Assembly (NCBI GenBank): GCA_023229435.1
Contig: JALNZF010000002.1
Span: 252,178-316,177 of the forward strand
Reading direction: 5' to 3'
DNA from: Nitrospirota bacterium
Lineage (GTDB): Bacteria; Nitrospirota; UBA9217
Length of the DNA stretch: 64,000 bases
Position numbers and translations under genes: made by a program. The notes beneath the pieces were generated by a model. The model worked only from the letters and a program-made list of their open reading frames with translations. It did no database searches and had not been told where the DNA came from. Position 1 is the stretch's first letter; every line of letters begins with the position of its first letter. Below, in pieces: positions 44,232-53,552 of this stretch.

Positions 44232-44690
44232 ATGTCATACGTATCAGAAAAGAATCAAGGCAGAAAAAAGCTGCGAGTTCTCGATTTTGATTTGCCTTTC
44301 TTGGCATCAGAGGCCGCAATCGATATTGATAATTTGCTTTCAAACAGATCAAAAGAATTGACTGCAATGAGGCTTTTAGCCGACCAATTACGAAATTCAA
44401 TCGAGATCAGTTCTTCCGGTAAACCACATCGCGCTCTGATGGACCCGGCGACGCTGACTATACTTGGCGAGGCTGTGGCGCGCGCCGCAGGTGAGGGTTA
44501 TGCACAGAATGTTGATGATTTGCTTGTCGATGTTGTCAAGATCGGCACCGAATTGTCGAGCGATGATCCAACAAAGAACTTTAAGGAGCTTGAGCGAGCG
44601 CGGGACTTTTGCGTAGCTCTATCTATGGCAGTCGTGGCCTATCACAAATCAATCAGTAACTTAAGCCCGCAACATCCATTTCGAAGGTAA
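44232..44690 (+). CDS. Unknown protein heading the DarTG island
   Basis: 152 residues from ATG 44232, with AAAGGAA about 10 nt upstream. Largely helical: FLASEAAIDIDNLLSNRSKELTA, then LMDPATLTILGEAVARAAGEGYAQNVDDLL. No catalytic motif or membrane span is visible and I do not recognise the family. The next gene starts 2 bp after its stop, and that gene overlaps darT, so it is probably co-expressed with DarTG. An accessory or regulatory role is inferred from context only. GC content and codon use drop sharply relative to ftsZ. Confidence 0.6.
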   Translation: MSYVSEKNQGRKKLRVLDFDLPFLASEAAIDIDNLLSNRSKELTAMRLLADQLRNSIEISSSGKPHRALMDPATLTILGEAVARAAGEGYAQNVDDLLVDVVKIGTELSSDDPTKNFKELERARDFCVALSMAVVAYHKSISNLSPQHPFRR

Positions 44691-44692
44691 CA

Positions 44693-44911
44693 ATGGATAT
44701 TACGATTGACCATGCTCGAGAAACAATAGCTGCCATTCGAGTAGAGATCGAACGTTTGAAGCAATCAGAATTTACTTACACCCACCCGCATGCGGTATTG
44801 AACCAGCTGGAAAAAAGCCCGAACGTCAATCCGTGCTGGAGAAAGTATCGCAACCACCTTTTGGAGCGGGCTGAAGCTGTAGCCTCAGACTGCCGGAGGA
44901 ATGCCGTATGA
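44693..44911 (+). CDS. Small unknown protein upstream of darT
   Basis: 72 residues, helical and charged (HARETIAAIRVEIERLKQSE, then PCWRKYRNHLLERAEAVASDC). The start lies 2 bp after the preceding gene and the stop overlaps the darT start (ATGA at 44908). The size suggests a small adaptor or regulator. The family is not recognised. Confidence 0.55.
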   Translation: MDITIDHARETIAAIRVEIERLKQSEFTYTHPHAVLNQLEKSPNVNPCWRKYRNHLLERAEAVASDCRRNAV

Positions 44912-45498
44912 GGCGTGAAGATCTACCGGAACTTCATTTTATCACTCCCATTCAGAACGTGACTTCCATTATGCAATATGGTATTCTATGCAACAAAAAG
45001 GCAAGACACCTTCAGCATAGCTCGGTAGCCATGCAGGTAATACAGGATCGGCGCGCTTGCAAAGCAGTGCCTGGCGGTAAAGCTCTCCACGATTATGTGA
45101 ATCTCTATATGTATGCTCGCAATCCGATGATGCGGAAACTTGCTGATCACCACGAAGAGTTATGTGTGTTGCGTGTCGGGCCGGATGTTATGGATACTCC
45201 GCAAGCAATAGTAACTGACGGCAACGCGGCAAGCGGTTATACGGTGTTTCTTCCGTCACCAGCAGGTCTCGGCAGAGTAAATAAGGATTCCGTGTTTGCC
45301 GAGTACTGGACTGATCCAGATGAGTTTAGACAGTGGGAAAAGAAACGCATGAAGTGCGCTGAAGTGCTCGTGCCAGACAAAGTAGATTCGGGCTACATCT
45401 TAGGCGCCTATGTTTCCTGCGATGCGGCAAAAAACAAGTTGATCTCCGCAGGTTTTTCTTTATCAATTACGAAAGATACCCATCTATTCTTTCAGTAG
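44908..45498 (+). CDS. darT: DarT-type DNA ADP-ribosyltransferase toxin
   Basis: 196 residues. The DUF4433/DarT fold is visible: LHFITPIQNVTSIMQYGIL near the N-terminus (NAD-binding His region), HDYVNLYMYARNPMM, IVTDGNAAS, and KKRMKCAEVLVPDKV, which should hold the catalytic Glu. DarT uses NAD+ to ADP-ribosylate single-stranded DNA bases in a sequence-specific way, stopping replication, and provides phage defence. The antitoxin darG follows 15 bp downstream. Confidence 0.9.
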   Translation: MRREDLPELHFITPIQNVTSIMQYGILCNKKARHLQHSSVAMQVIQDRRACKAVPGGKALHDYVNLYMYARNPMMRKLADHHEELCVLRVGPDVMDTPQAIVTDGNAASGYTVFLPSPAGLGRVNKDSVFAEYWTDPDEFRQWEKKRMKCAEVLVPDKVDSGYILGAYVSCDAAKNKLISAGFSLSITKDTHLFFQ

Positions 45499-45513
45499 CA
45501 GTGAGGTATCGCT

Positions 45514-46644
45514 ATGATTAAAGTGCTCGAAGGTGACATGTTCCAATCGACTTCGCAAACGCTCGTTAATACCGTCAACTGCGTCGGTATCATGGGCAAG
45601 GGAGTTGCTCTTGAATTCAAGAACAGATTCCCGGACATGTTCAAAGACTATGTTGAACGTTGTAATCGTGGTGAGGTTAAGTTAGGTCAGCCCTATATTT
45701 ACAAATCCTTATTCCTGCCGTGGATACTGAATTTTCCCACAAAAGATCATTGGCGGTCCGTCACCAATTTACAGGATATTGTTCGCGGGCTTGACTATCT
45801 GCTGAGTCACTATAAGGAATGGGGCATTACATCAATTGCCGTTCCTCCACTCGGCTGTGGTCATGGGCAACTCGAATGGCGAATTGTCGGACCAACGCTA
45901 TACTCTTATCTAAGCAAGATGGATGTTGTTGTTGAGCTCTACGCGCCATATGGGACGCCGCATGAGCAATTGCAGCCCGAGTTTTTCGGGCAAGCTTCAA
46001 AGGCGGCACCGAAAGCGTCCTCCATGCCCGCACCACAGTGGATTAAGCCGTCATGGATAGCTCTTGTGGAAATCCTTCGGCGCATTGAAGAGCAGCCGTA
46101 TCATTGGTCCGTAGGAAGAACGGTGTTTCAAAAGATCGCCTACGTGGCGACCGAGGAAGGGCTTCCAACAGAGTTACATTACAAAAAAAGCAGCTTTGGT
46201 CCATTTGCAGCCGACCTGAAGGGTCTTGAAGCGCGTCTTCTTAACAATGGATTAATTCAGGAAGACCGATGCGGCAATATGTTCAGAATCAAAGTCGGAT
46301 CTACATTTGCAGATGCAAAAAAAGCGTATGCAGACGATCTCTCCAGATGGGAGAGTATTATTGATAAAACCACTGACTTGTTCATGCGTATTAATACAAA
46401 ACAAGCGGAGCTCATTGCCACCGTACTTTTCGCCTCACGGGGTCTGCGTGAGGCCGGTAAAGATGTTCCTGCAGAACGCGATGTGCTTGATTATGTCATG
46501 CAATGGAAACACCGTAGAAGACCGCCACTCGATCAAGGTGATGTGGCTTTGACCATAAGAAACCTTGCCGCGCTAAGCTGGCTCAAGGTGAGTGCCAGTA
46601 AAGACCTCCCGTTGCCAGAAGACGTATTCGCTGATGCCTGCTGA
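45514..46644 (+). CDS. darG: DarG macro-domain antitoxin (DNA ADP-ribosylglycohydrolase)
   Basis: 376 residues. The N-terminal macro domain (1-155) shows KVLEGDMFQSTSQTLVNTVNCVGIMGKGVALEFKN-type features: VNCVG followed by MGKGVA, and IAVPPLGCGHG. It removes the ADP-ribose added by DarT. The C-terminal part (about 175-376; GRTVFQKIAYVATEEGLP, YKKSSFGPFAADLK) is the extra domain seen in DarG proteins, which can also block DarT by binding, and resembles a winged-helix/Panacea-like fold by eye. It lies directly after darT. Confidence 0.9.
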   Translation: MIKVLEGDMFQSTSQTLVNTVNCVGIMGKGVALEFKNRFPDMFKDYVERCNRGEVKLGQPYIYKSLFLPWILNFPTKDHWRSVTNLQDIVRGLDYLLSHYKEWGITSIAVPPLGCGHGQLEWRIVGPTLYSYLSKMDVVVELYAPYGTPHEQLQPEFFGQASKAAPKASSMPAPQWIKPSWIALVEILRRIEEQPYHWSVGRTVFQKIAYVATEEGLPTELHYKKSSFGPFAADLKGLEARLLNNGLIQEDRCGNMFRIKVGSTFADAKKAYADDLSRWESIIDKTTDLFMRINTKQAELIATVLFASRGLREAGKDVPAERDVLDYVMQWKHRRRPPLDQGDVALTIRNLAALSWLKVSASKDLPLPEDVFADAC

Positions 46645-46766
46645 CGACATTCAAACGGTTTTGTTCTACCGAAGAAACTGCTGCTTTCACATAAGCAAGA
46701 GTTAGAATTTTATCGCGCAACAGCAACGCTGATGCGCGAAATTCATTTCATTGCAGTAAACTTCAA
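46645..46766 (+). other. Short gap between darG and the type III methylase
   Basis: An in-frame remnant (about 44 codons ending MREIHFIAVNFKCRH) lacks a good start and may be a decayed N-terminal piece or chance. Nothing else is seen. Confidence 0.3.
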
Positions 46767-48374
46767 ATGCCGACATTAAACTGGATAGGAAGAAAAGCGG
46801 TTGAGAACCATCACAAGCAGGTGCCATTTCATCTGCTGAAGGAAGTGCCGGAACTGTCGGTGGGCGATCCCGGCAGTGGCAATCTGCTTGTGGAAGGGGA
46901 CAACCTTCTCGCGCTAAAAGCTCTCCTCCCGTATTACTCTGGACAGGTGAAGTGCGTTTGCATTGATCCGCCATACAATACCGGCAATGAGGGATGGAAA
47001 TACAATGACAATGTGAACAGCCCGGAAATGAGCGAGTGGCTTGGGAAGGTCGTCGGTAAGGAAGCGGAGGATTTAACGCGACACGACAAATGGCTTTGCA
47101 TGATGTATCCACGCCTCGCATTGCTTCGCCAATTTCTGCGACCTGATGGCGCAATCTTCGTCTGCATTGATGATGTGGAAGTGGCCCATCTTCGACTCTT
47201 AATGGATGAGCTTTTTGGCTCGCATAATTTTATCGTAAACTTCGTGTGGCAATCAAAAGACACCCCCGGAAATAACAGCAGTGGCGTAGCTGAAACACAT
47301 AACCATATCATAGCCTACCGTCGCTCCGATGCCTTTCAGCCGAATCTTTTAGCTCGCAATGAAAAGCAAGTGGGCACATATACAAATCCGGACAATGATC
47401 CACGCGGACCGTGGCTTGCTGCGCCACTGACACGTGTTGAGCATCGCGATCGTGATTATTATGCTCTTAAGAATCCGGCAGGAAGAGAGATCCATCCGCC
47501 AAAGGGCAGCAGTTGGAGGCGACCACCTGATAAAATGAAACAGTTGGCCTCTGATAATAGAGTTTGGTGGGGTAAATCTGGAGATTCTGAATTTCCCATG
47601 GAGAAGAAGTTTCTCTCCGAAGCAAAAGAGGGCGTTGTTAACCAAACATGGTGGCCCTATGACTTTGCTGGTAGCACGCGAAATGCAAGCGCAGAAATGA
47701 AAGAACTTTTTGGTGGTGAAAAACCTTTTGATACCCCGAAGCCAACACGGCTATTTAAAGTTATTATTTCACTCGCTAGTGATTCCAATGACCTAGTCCT
47801 TGACTCTTTCGCTGGCAGTGGCACAACTGGTAACGCAGTTTTGAGCTTGAATAAGCAGGATGGAGGTAATCGCCGATTTATCCTTGTGGAAATGGAACCA
47901 AAGATCGCGCGTGAAATAACAGTGGAGCGTGTGCGCCGCGTGATAGAAGGATATAAAAATCTTAAAGATGAGGACGTCGCGGGTTTGGGCGGCGGTTTTC
48001 GTTTTGCGACATTAGGTGAACCGCTTTTTGATGAAAGAGGGAACATTCGCAGTTCAGTGAGATTTGCTGATCTTGCGCTGCATGTATATTTCACAGAAAC
48101 AGGCGAACCGCTGCCGAAGCAGGCGAAAGCAAACAGCCCCTTAATCGGAATATGTAATGGCGTTGCGGTCTATTTGCTCTACAACGGTATATTGAAAGAT
48201 AAAACACCGGATGGTGGAAACGTTCTGACAGCAAGCATTCTTGCACATTTGAACAAGCACAACGGCCCGAAAGTGATCTATGGTACGGCCTGCCGGATTG
48301 GGCCGGAGCGGTTGCGGCGGGAGAACATTGTATTCAAACAGTTGCCGTACAAATTGAGGGTTGATGCACTATGA
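46767..48374 (+). CDS. mod: Type III restriction-modification methyltransferase (Mod)
   Basis: 535 residues. Beta-class N6-adenine methylase order: catalytic CIDPPYNTG first (DPPY at about 67-70), SAM-binding DSFAGSGTTGNAVL later (about 345-358). EGDNLLALKALLP and WPYDFAGSTRNAS are typical of Mod proteins, and the target-recognition region lies between (about 150-330). Mod sets sequence specificity and methylates one strand. The stop overlaps the res start by 4 bp (ATGA). Confidence 0.93.
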   Translation: MPTLNWIGRKAVENHHKQVPFHLLKEVPELSVGDPGSGNLLVEGDNLLALKALLPYYSGQVKCVCIDPPYNTGNEGWKYNDNVNSPEMSEWLGKVVGKEAEDLTRHDKWLCMMYPRLALLRQFLRPDGAIFVCIDDVEVAHLRLLMDELFGSHNFIVNFVWQSKDTPGNNSSGVAETHNHIIAYRRSDAFQPNLLARNEKQVGTYTNPDNDPRGPWLAAPLTRVEHRDRDYYALKNPAGREIHPPKGSSWRRPPDKMKQLASDNRVWWGKSGDSEFPMEKKFLSEAKEGVVNQTWWPYDFAGSTRNASAEMKELFGGEKPFDTPKPTRLFKVIISLASDSNDLVLDSFAGSGTTGNAVLSLNKQDGGNRRFILVEMEPKIAREITVERVRRVIEGYKNLKDEDVAGLGGGFRFATLGEPLFDERGNIRSSVRFADLALHVYFTETGEPLPKQAKANSPLIGICNGVAVYLLYNGILKDKTPDGGNVLTASILAHLNKHNGPKVIYGTACRIGPERLRRENIVFKQLPYKLRVDAL

Positions 48375-50944
48375 TTCTAAAATCCTATCAAGTTGATGCC
48401 CTGTACTGGCTTGAAGAGTTCTTCAAACGCTGCAAGTTGAGCAATAACCCGCGCCTTGCCTATGAAGAAACAACAAAGGAATGGCGCGGTATCCCCCTGC
48501 ATTATAAAGCGCTCCCCTCCCTTTCGAGAGTTCCCTATGTGTGTTTGCGCATTCCCACCGGAGGCGGTAAAACACTCATTGGCGGCATGGCGATCGAACG
48601 GGCAAACCGCAGTCTTCTCTTTACTCGGTATAGCGTAACCCTCTGGCTCGTGCCCTCCGAGCCGATTCGTGAACAGACTTTGAAGTCGCTCCGCAATCCT
48701 TCTAATCTTCTCCATCAAGCCGTTTATTCAGCGCTTGGAGACGTGACCGTAATGGAAATCGACGAAGCGTTGCGAGTGAAGCCGCACGTACTGAACGGTT
48801 CAAATGTGATCATCGTAGCGACGATGCAGGCTTTTAAACAGGAAGACAAAGATCGCCTAAGTGTTTATAAACAGAACTCCGATATGCAATCTCATTTCGA
48901 AGGAATTACCGACCAAAAGGTTATCGGCAACCAATCGTTCGTTGATGCTCTTCGACTGCGGCATCCCTTTGTGATCGTGGATGAGGCGCACAATCAGGGC
49001 ACGCCACTTGCCTTTGAAACGCTTGCCCGTTTCGAGCCGAGCGCGATCCTGGAGTTGACTGCAACGCCTGACCGGTCACGCCAACCGAGCAATGTGCTTT
49101 TCAGCGTGGGCGCATCCACTTTGTGGTCAGCAGAAATGATTAAAATGCCGCTCGATCTTGTGCGCCGGGAAAACTGGCTTGATGCTCTTCGGGACGCTAT
49201 CGGTTGCTTGAATAAACTACAAACAAAAGCCGCGGCTGAACGAGCGACTACGGGTGATTATCTGCGCCCTATCATGCTTCTTCAAGCAGAGCGTCATAAT
49301 ACCGAGCATGAGACAATCGTTCCGGAAAAGGTGAAGCAGACACTCATAGATGATTTCAGCATCCCGGAAGGCGAGATCAAGATTGCAACAGGGGCCATAG
49401 ATGAAATAGCCGGCAATGATGTGTTGTCCGAGAAGTCGAAAGTGCGATTCATCATTACGATAGATAAGCTTCGGGAGGGATGGGACTGTCCCTTTGCCTA
49501 TGTGCTTTGTTCATTCCGCAATACGAGTTCTTCCACGGCGGCCGAACAGATCTTAGGCAGAATCCTTCGCATGCCCGGCGCGAAGAAAAAGATCAACCCG
49601 GAATTGAACGAGGCGTATGCTTTTATTACATCGACTGATTTCCAGGCTACAGTTGCCAGCTTACGAGACGGTCTTGTCAAGAATGGATTTGAACGGCAGG
49701 AGACGAAGGACCTTATCCACACAGAGGAGGAACAGGGACAGGATGATCTTTTCATTCTGGCGGCCGGTCTGACCTTTACCACCTCTGAGATACCCGAACC
49801 GGAGGCGATACCTTCCGTGCTTGAAAACAAGGTTGAGATCGCACCGGAGGCAGGTACTGTTACCTTGAAGGGGAAATTCACTCCTAAACAAGCGGAGGCA
49901 CTGGAAAACATTTTCCAAACACAAGCGGGCAAGAATGCCATCCGGACGGCGTTATCAAGATTGGGCGCGCCACAAGCTCTGCACCAGAAAACACCGTCTG
50001 AACTTGGAGAACTGTTCCGCGTCCCACTCCTTGCTCTGCGGCAAGGCGATCTCTGGGAGCCCTTCGAGGAAACGCATCTCTTACAAGGCGATTGGCGGCT
50101 ACTCGATTATTCTAGCGAGTTAAACGAAAGTGAATTTAAGAGGCCTGAGCTTAGGGCACAGGGCGGGCGCTTTCTGGTCCGGGAAGAATCTATTCGCTTC
50201 GAGTATTTCGATGATATCGAGGCCCAACTTGCATTGCTTGATTTCTTTACAGAATGGGACCAGGTTCAGCTTGTAGCCTGGCTGGAGCGAAATGTTCCCG
50301 ACGAGAGCATCCTGCCGGATGAAAAGGCGGCGTATCTGAATAAAGCCGTTACATGGCTGATACAGCATCGCGGTTTTACAATTGAGGAACTGGCTTATGC
50401 AAAGTTTCGGTTACGTGCCGAGCTTGAAAACAAGATCAAAGATGCCAAACGACAAGCAATGCAGCGGATTTATCAAGCCTTACTCTTCCAACCAGACCTG
50501 TTTATATCTGATGGCCGTTGTGAAATGATCTTTGAGCAGGGCCGCTATGCTTATGATCGACTATATTGTGGCTTTGTCGATCTGCCCAAGCATTTCTTTC
50601 CGCACATCGGTAATTTAGGCGCTGAGGGCGAGGAGTTCGACTGCGCGTTGTTTCTTGCAACGCAACTTGAAGGCGTCAAGTTCTGGGTGCGCAATGTGGA
50701 GCGAAAGCCGACATCCTTCTCATTGCAAACAAGCACCGACCGCTTCTATCCGGACTTCATTTGCAGACTGGAAGATGGCCGAAACCTGATTGTGGAGTAT
50801 AAGAACATCAGGGATTGGGATTTGCCTGATAATGATGAAAAACGCAAGCTTGGCGCATTGTGGGAAATACGCAGTGGCGGCAAGGGGCTCTTCATAATGC
50901 CGAGAGGGAAAGACTTTGAGGCGATACGAGCCAGATTGAAGTAG
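48371..50944 (+). CDS. res: Type III restriction enzyme, helicase/nuclease subunit (Res)
   Basis: 857 residues. Superfamily 2 helicase motifs: IPTGGGKTLIGG (Walker A, about 60-71), IVDEAHNQG (DEAH, about 201-209), LELTATPDRS, and a C-lobe with EGWDCPFAYVLCSFRN. The C-terminal PD-(D/E)XK nuclease is RFYPDFICRLEDGRNLIVEYK (about 790-812: PD...EYK). With Mod it cleaves DNA after ATP-driven sliding between unmodified sites. Full length, with no obvious lesions, so the system is likely active. Confidence 0.93.
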   Translation: MILKSYQVDALYWLEEFFKRCKLSNNPRLAYEETTKEWRGIPLHYKALPSLSRVPYVCLRIPTGGGKTLIGGMAIERANRSLLFTRYSVTLWLVPSEPIREQTLKSLRNPSNLLHQAVYSALGDVTVMEIDEALRVKPHVLNGSNVIIVATMQAFKQEDKDRLSVYKQNSDMQSHFEGITDQKVIGNQSFVDALRLRHPFVIVDEAHNQGTPLAFETLARFEPSAILELTATPDRSRQPSNVLFSVGASTLWSAEMIKMPLDLVRRENWLDALRDAIGCLNKLQTKAAAERATTGDYLRPIMLLQAERHNTEHETIVPEKVKQTLIDDFSIPEGEIKIATGAIDEIAGNDVLSEKSKVRFIITIDKLREGWDCPFAYVLCSFRNTSSSTAAEQILGRILRMPGAKKKINPELNEAYAFITSTDFQATVASLRDGLVKNGFERQETKDLIHTEEEQGQDDLFILAAGLTFTTSEIPEPEAIPSVLENKVEIAPEAGTVTLKGKFTPKQAEALENIFQTQAGKNAIRTALSRLGAPQALHQKTPSELGELFRVPLLALRQGDLWEPFEETHLLQGDWRLLDYSSELNESEFKRPELRAQGGRFLVREESIRFEYFDDIEAQLALLDFFTEWDQVQLVAWLERNVPDESILPDEKAAYLNKAVTWLIQHRGFTIEELAYAKFRLRAELENKIKDAKRQAMQRIYQALLFQPDLFISDGRCEMIFEQGRYAYDRLYCGFVDLPKHFFPHIGNLGAEGEEFDCALFLATQLEGVKFWVRNVERKPTSFSLQTSTDRFYPDFICRLEDGRNLIVEYKNIRDWDLPDNDEKRKLGALWEIRSGGKGLFIMPRGKDFEAIRARLK

Positions 50945-51392
50945 TTGAACTTTGTCTAAGCCTGCAGATCAAATTGGCAATATATCAAAATGAAGTAACG
51001 CTCACGACCGGCCTTTTTTATGATTTTGCGTTTCATGCGTTAAATGTCTTAATTTTCTTTTCGGACTTTGATAGGGATCTTTTAATCGATTCCATCGGAG
51101 GTTGCTTCATTATTACCCGTTCCGGCTGAGTCTTCATCGTTCATACCAGTTGATCTTCATCCGCCTGTGATTTCATCCAAGAACGCCGCCTGCCAAAACC
51201 TGCCTTTGTAATAATATCAAACAAGCTATTGACAGATTATCGTACCTGTGATAATATGGGTTTACCCCGTTAGAGAAAGCCTCCACGTCTATGGCGTGGT
51301 ACGTATTATTCATTCAATTGTGTTTCTTAATCACAATCTTATGTCATTAGAAAGCGAAGTTCTCTAACGGGGTTTATCAAGGGAGGTATCGG
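50945..51392. other. Intergenic region between res and the Panacea gene
   Basis: No gene recognised in the first 280 bp. The distal part has a candidate promoter, TTGACA (51230-51235), 16-nt spacer, TAATAT (51252-51257), whose start of transcription would fall at about 51264, followed by the inverted repeat listed next and AAGGGAGG ahead of ATG 51393. Confidence 0.5.
51264..51373 (+). repeat. Perfect 14-bp inverted repeat in the 5' leader of the Panacea gene
   Basis: ACCCCGTTAGAGAA (51264-51277) and TTCTCTAACGGGGT (51360-51373) are exactly complementary with an 82-nt loop. The 3' arm ends 7 nt before the AAGGGAGG ribosome site. The arm sequence ACCCCGTTAGA recurs at 63394. Confidence 0.8.
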
Positions 51393-52181
51393 ATGAGCAT
51401 TTATGAAAAAATTGGACGCCGCGTCAAGGAACTGCGGGATAAGGCCGACATGAGCCAGGACGCGCTTGCGAAGATCATGAAACTGCCCCGCCCGGCCGTC
51501 TCTCAGATCGAAAGCGGCGCGCGGAAGATCGCTACCGATGAGCTTGTTACGTTATCGCAGATATTCCATGTGACAATAGATGATCTCTTAAATCCTGGGA
51601 AAGAGCCGGAAGTCCGCCTGCCTGAGGGGAAAGAAGAGAAAACGGTCAAACAACAGATGCGTATCAGCGTTCCGCAGAAAAACCTCCAAAAGTTCAAGGA
51701 GGTTCTGCTGTACATTCTGAACAAGGTCGGCGCAAAAGAAAACATCGGCGAAACCGTTATCTACAAACTCCTCTACTTCATAGACTTCGACTTCTATGAA
51801 AAATATGAGGAGCAGTTGGTCGGCGCTACCTACATCAAAAACAAATATGGCCCAACGCCGGTCGAGTTCGTCAAGATCGTCGAGAAAATGATCAAGGACG
51901 GAGCGATCGAAAAGGTCAAGAGCGAGTACTTCAAGTTACAGCAGACCAAGTATCTGCCGCGCCGGAAGCCGGACATTGCGAAACTTACGTCATCCGAGAT
52001 CGAAGTGATTGACGATGTCCTGAACAGACTTTCCGACATGAATGCAAGCCAGATCAGCGCCTACTCTCATGGAGACGTGCCCTGGGTCACGACAAACGAC
52101 GGCGATGCCATCGAGTATGAGTCTGTTTTTTACCGCACGCCGCCCTATTCCGTGCGGGCCTATGCGGAAGATAACGGATAA
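51393..52181 (+). CDS. HTH-Panacea antitoxin
   Basis: 262 residues. An XRE-type helix-turn-helix occupies 1-65 (VKELRDKADMSQDALAKIMK, RPAVSQIESGARKI). The C-terminal Panacea (formerly DUF4065) domain, about 95-250, shows YKLLYFIDFDFYEKYEEQL, YIKNKYGPTPVEF and the AYSHGDVPW end. Panacea proteins are chaperone-like antitoxins that neutralise very different toxins. A RelE-like toxin frame follows immediately. The HTH probably represses the promoter upstream. Confidence 0.88.
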   Translation: MSIYEKIGRRVKELRDKADMSQDALAKIMKLPRPAVSQIESGARKIATDELVTLSQIFHVTIDDLLNPGKEPEVRLPEGKEEKTVKQQMRISVPQKNLQKFKEVLLYILNKVGAKENIGETVIYKLLYFIDFDFYEKYEEQLVGATYIKNKYGPTPVEFVKIVEKMIKDGAIEKVKSEYFKLQQTKYLPRRKPDIAKLTSSEIEVIDDVLNRLSDMNASQISAYSHGDVPWVTTNDGDAIEYESVFYRTPPYSVRAYAEDNG

Positions 52182-52186
52182 GCGAC

Positions 52187-52582
52187 CTGTTCTATAAACC
52201 ATTCGTCCGGACCCTATTCAATAAGATAACCCATGCCCCGGAATTCGAAAAGGACCTAAAGAAACTCCTCAAGCGATTTCCTTCCCTTGAGGATGACTTA
52301 TGGATGTTCATCAAGGTCGCAATGAACGCGTTTCACATAAAGAAAATAGACAGCGGGTCGATCTTTCATATATCTGACCTCGGCATCCGTTCCCCGAAAA
52401 TCTATAAAGCAAAGAAGTTCGCTTGCAAAGCGCTGAAAGGCAAAGGCGCTCAGTCGGGGATAAGGGTTATCTATACGTATCACGAAGAAGCGGATTGGAT
52501 CGAGTTCATCGAAATTTACTATAAGAGTGATAAGGAGAGCGAGGATCGGGAGAGGATAAAGAGATATTACCCGAAAGAATAA
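52187..52582 (+). CDS. RelE/HigB-like toxin, start codon uncertain
   Basis: The frame is open from 52175, 7 bp before the antitoxin stop. Sequence from CTG 52187 reads LFYKPFVRTLFNKITHAPEF, then EKDLKKLLKRFPSLEDDLW, a typical RelE N-terminus. It is followed by GIRVIYTYHEEADWIEFIEI and YYKSDKES. The first ATG (52304) would remove the N-terminal helices, so a non-ATG start (CTG 52187 or ATA 52178) coupled to the antitoxin stop is more likely. RelE-type toxins cleave mRNA on the ribosome. Whether this one is active or 5'-damaged cannot be decided from the sequence. Confidence 0.7.
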   Translation: MFYKPFVRTLFNKITHAPEFEKDLKKLLKRFPSLEDDLWMFIKVAMNAFHIKKIDSGSIFHISDLGIRSPKIYKAKKFACKALKGKGAQSGIRVIYTYHEEADWIEFIEIYYKSDKESEDRERIKRYYPKE

Positions 52583-52658
52583 TACCATCTGCAATCTTTA
52601 TAAGATCGTTTTCAACCCCAATGCAAAATATCCTGTGATAGAACAAATTCGAGTTTGA

Positions 52659-53393
52659 TCACGGATTTTCCTTGCCTGATCGATTTGCCCTTTCAACCGC
52701 GCTCAGAACACCCCGCAAGATACTGACATCCCTGCTGTTCATCCGTGCCCTGCCGAAGAGCTGCCTGAGCGAAAACATCAGGCGTTCCGGATGGTCGCGC
52801 TCAAGAAAGCCGATCGTCTGTAGCGTTTGTTGCAACTGCACGAAAAAACCCTCGATATCATCACTGCGCGCAAGCTCATTGCTCAATTTGCCAACCTGAG
52901 CGCCTGAAGCCAAAAAAAGCTCGTAGGCAATTATCATTACTGCATGAGAGAGGTTCAGTGACGGAAATGTTTCCGATGCCGGTATGGCCACGATCTCATG
53001 ACAGAGGGCGAGGGCGCTGTTTTCCAGTCCGTTCACTTCGTTTCCAAACACGATCGCCACGCGGTTCTTTGCGAGAATCGGAATCACCTGCTCCGCCATC
53101 TCGCGGGGAGTTCGTATGTTTTTACGCTGTCTGCCTGCATGTCTTGACGTTCCGATGACGAACCCCTGGTCGGCCAGCGCCTCGGCAAGCGCTGGAAACA
53201 CCGCTGCATTCTCAATGATCTCATGGGCACCCGCGGCAAGCTTGCGGGCATCCTGATCCTTGTCCTTCGGCGGATCCACGAGGATCAGCCGGCTCAGGCC
53301 CATGTTCATCATGCATCGGGCCGCGGCGCCGATGTTCCCCGGTGTTTTTGTGTCCACCAGTACGATGCTGACGTTGTCAAGTAATTGATTCAT
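52659..53393 (-). CDS. trmJ: tRNA (cytidine/uridine-2'-O-)-methyltransferase TrmJ-like
   Basis: 244 residues. SPOUT-fold signatures: VLVDTKTPGNIGAAARCMMNMG near the N-terminus, VAIVFGNEVNGLENSAL and IPASETFPSLNLSHAVMIIAYE (the trefoil-knot SAM site). The C-terminal helical tail is of TrmJ length and type. It methylates the ribose at position 32 of tRNAs. It is transcribed away from the next gene and is stand-alone. TrmJ is favoured over other SpoU members because of the NxxxxxNxG and ExxPSLNLSHAV pattern. Confidence 0.9.
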   Translation of the reverse strand: MNQLLDNVSIVLVDTKTPGNIGAAARCMMNMGLSRLILVDPPKDKDQDARKLAAGAHEIIENAAVFPALAEALADQGFVIGTSRHAGRQRKNIRTPREMAEQVIPILAKNRVAIVFGNEVNGLENSALALCHEIVAIPASETFPSLNLSHAVMIIAYELFLASGAQVGKLSNELARSDDIEGFFVQLQQTLQTIGFLERDHPERLMFSLRQLFGRARMNSRDVSILRGVLSAVERANRSGKENP

Positions 53394-53552
53394 GGCAATA
53401 CTTGTAACGGCGAAATACTTTTTTCCCCCGCTCTTTTCCAGTTTATCCGTGTAAGGACATTATAGAGAAAATGAAGGCTGTACTCAAGTTTATATTGAGC
53501 GAGCATTATTCACGTTGACAAGCTTGAGGTGGACTGTTAGAGTGTTTTCATC

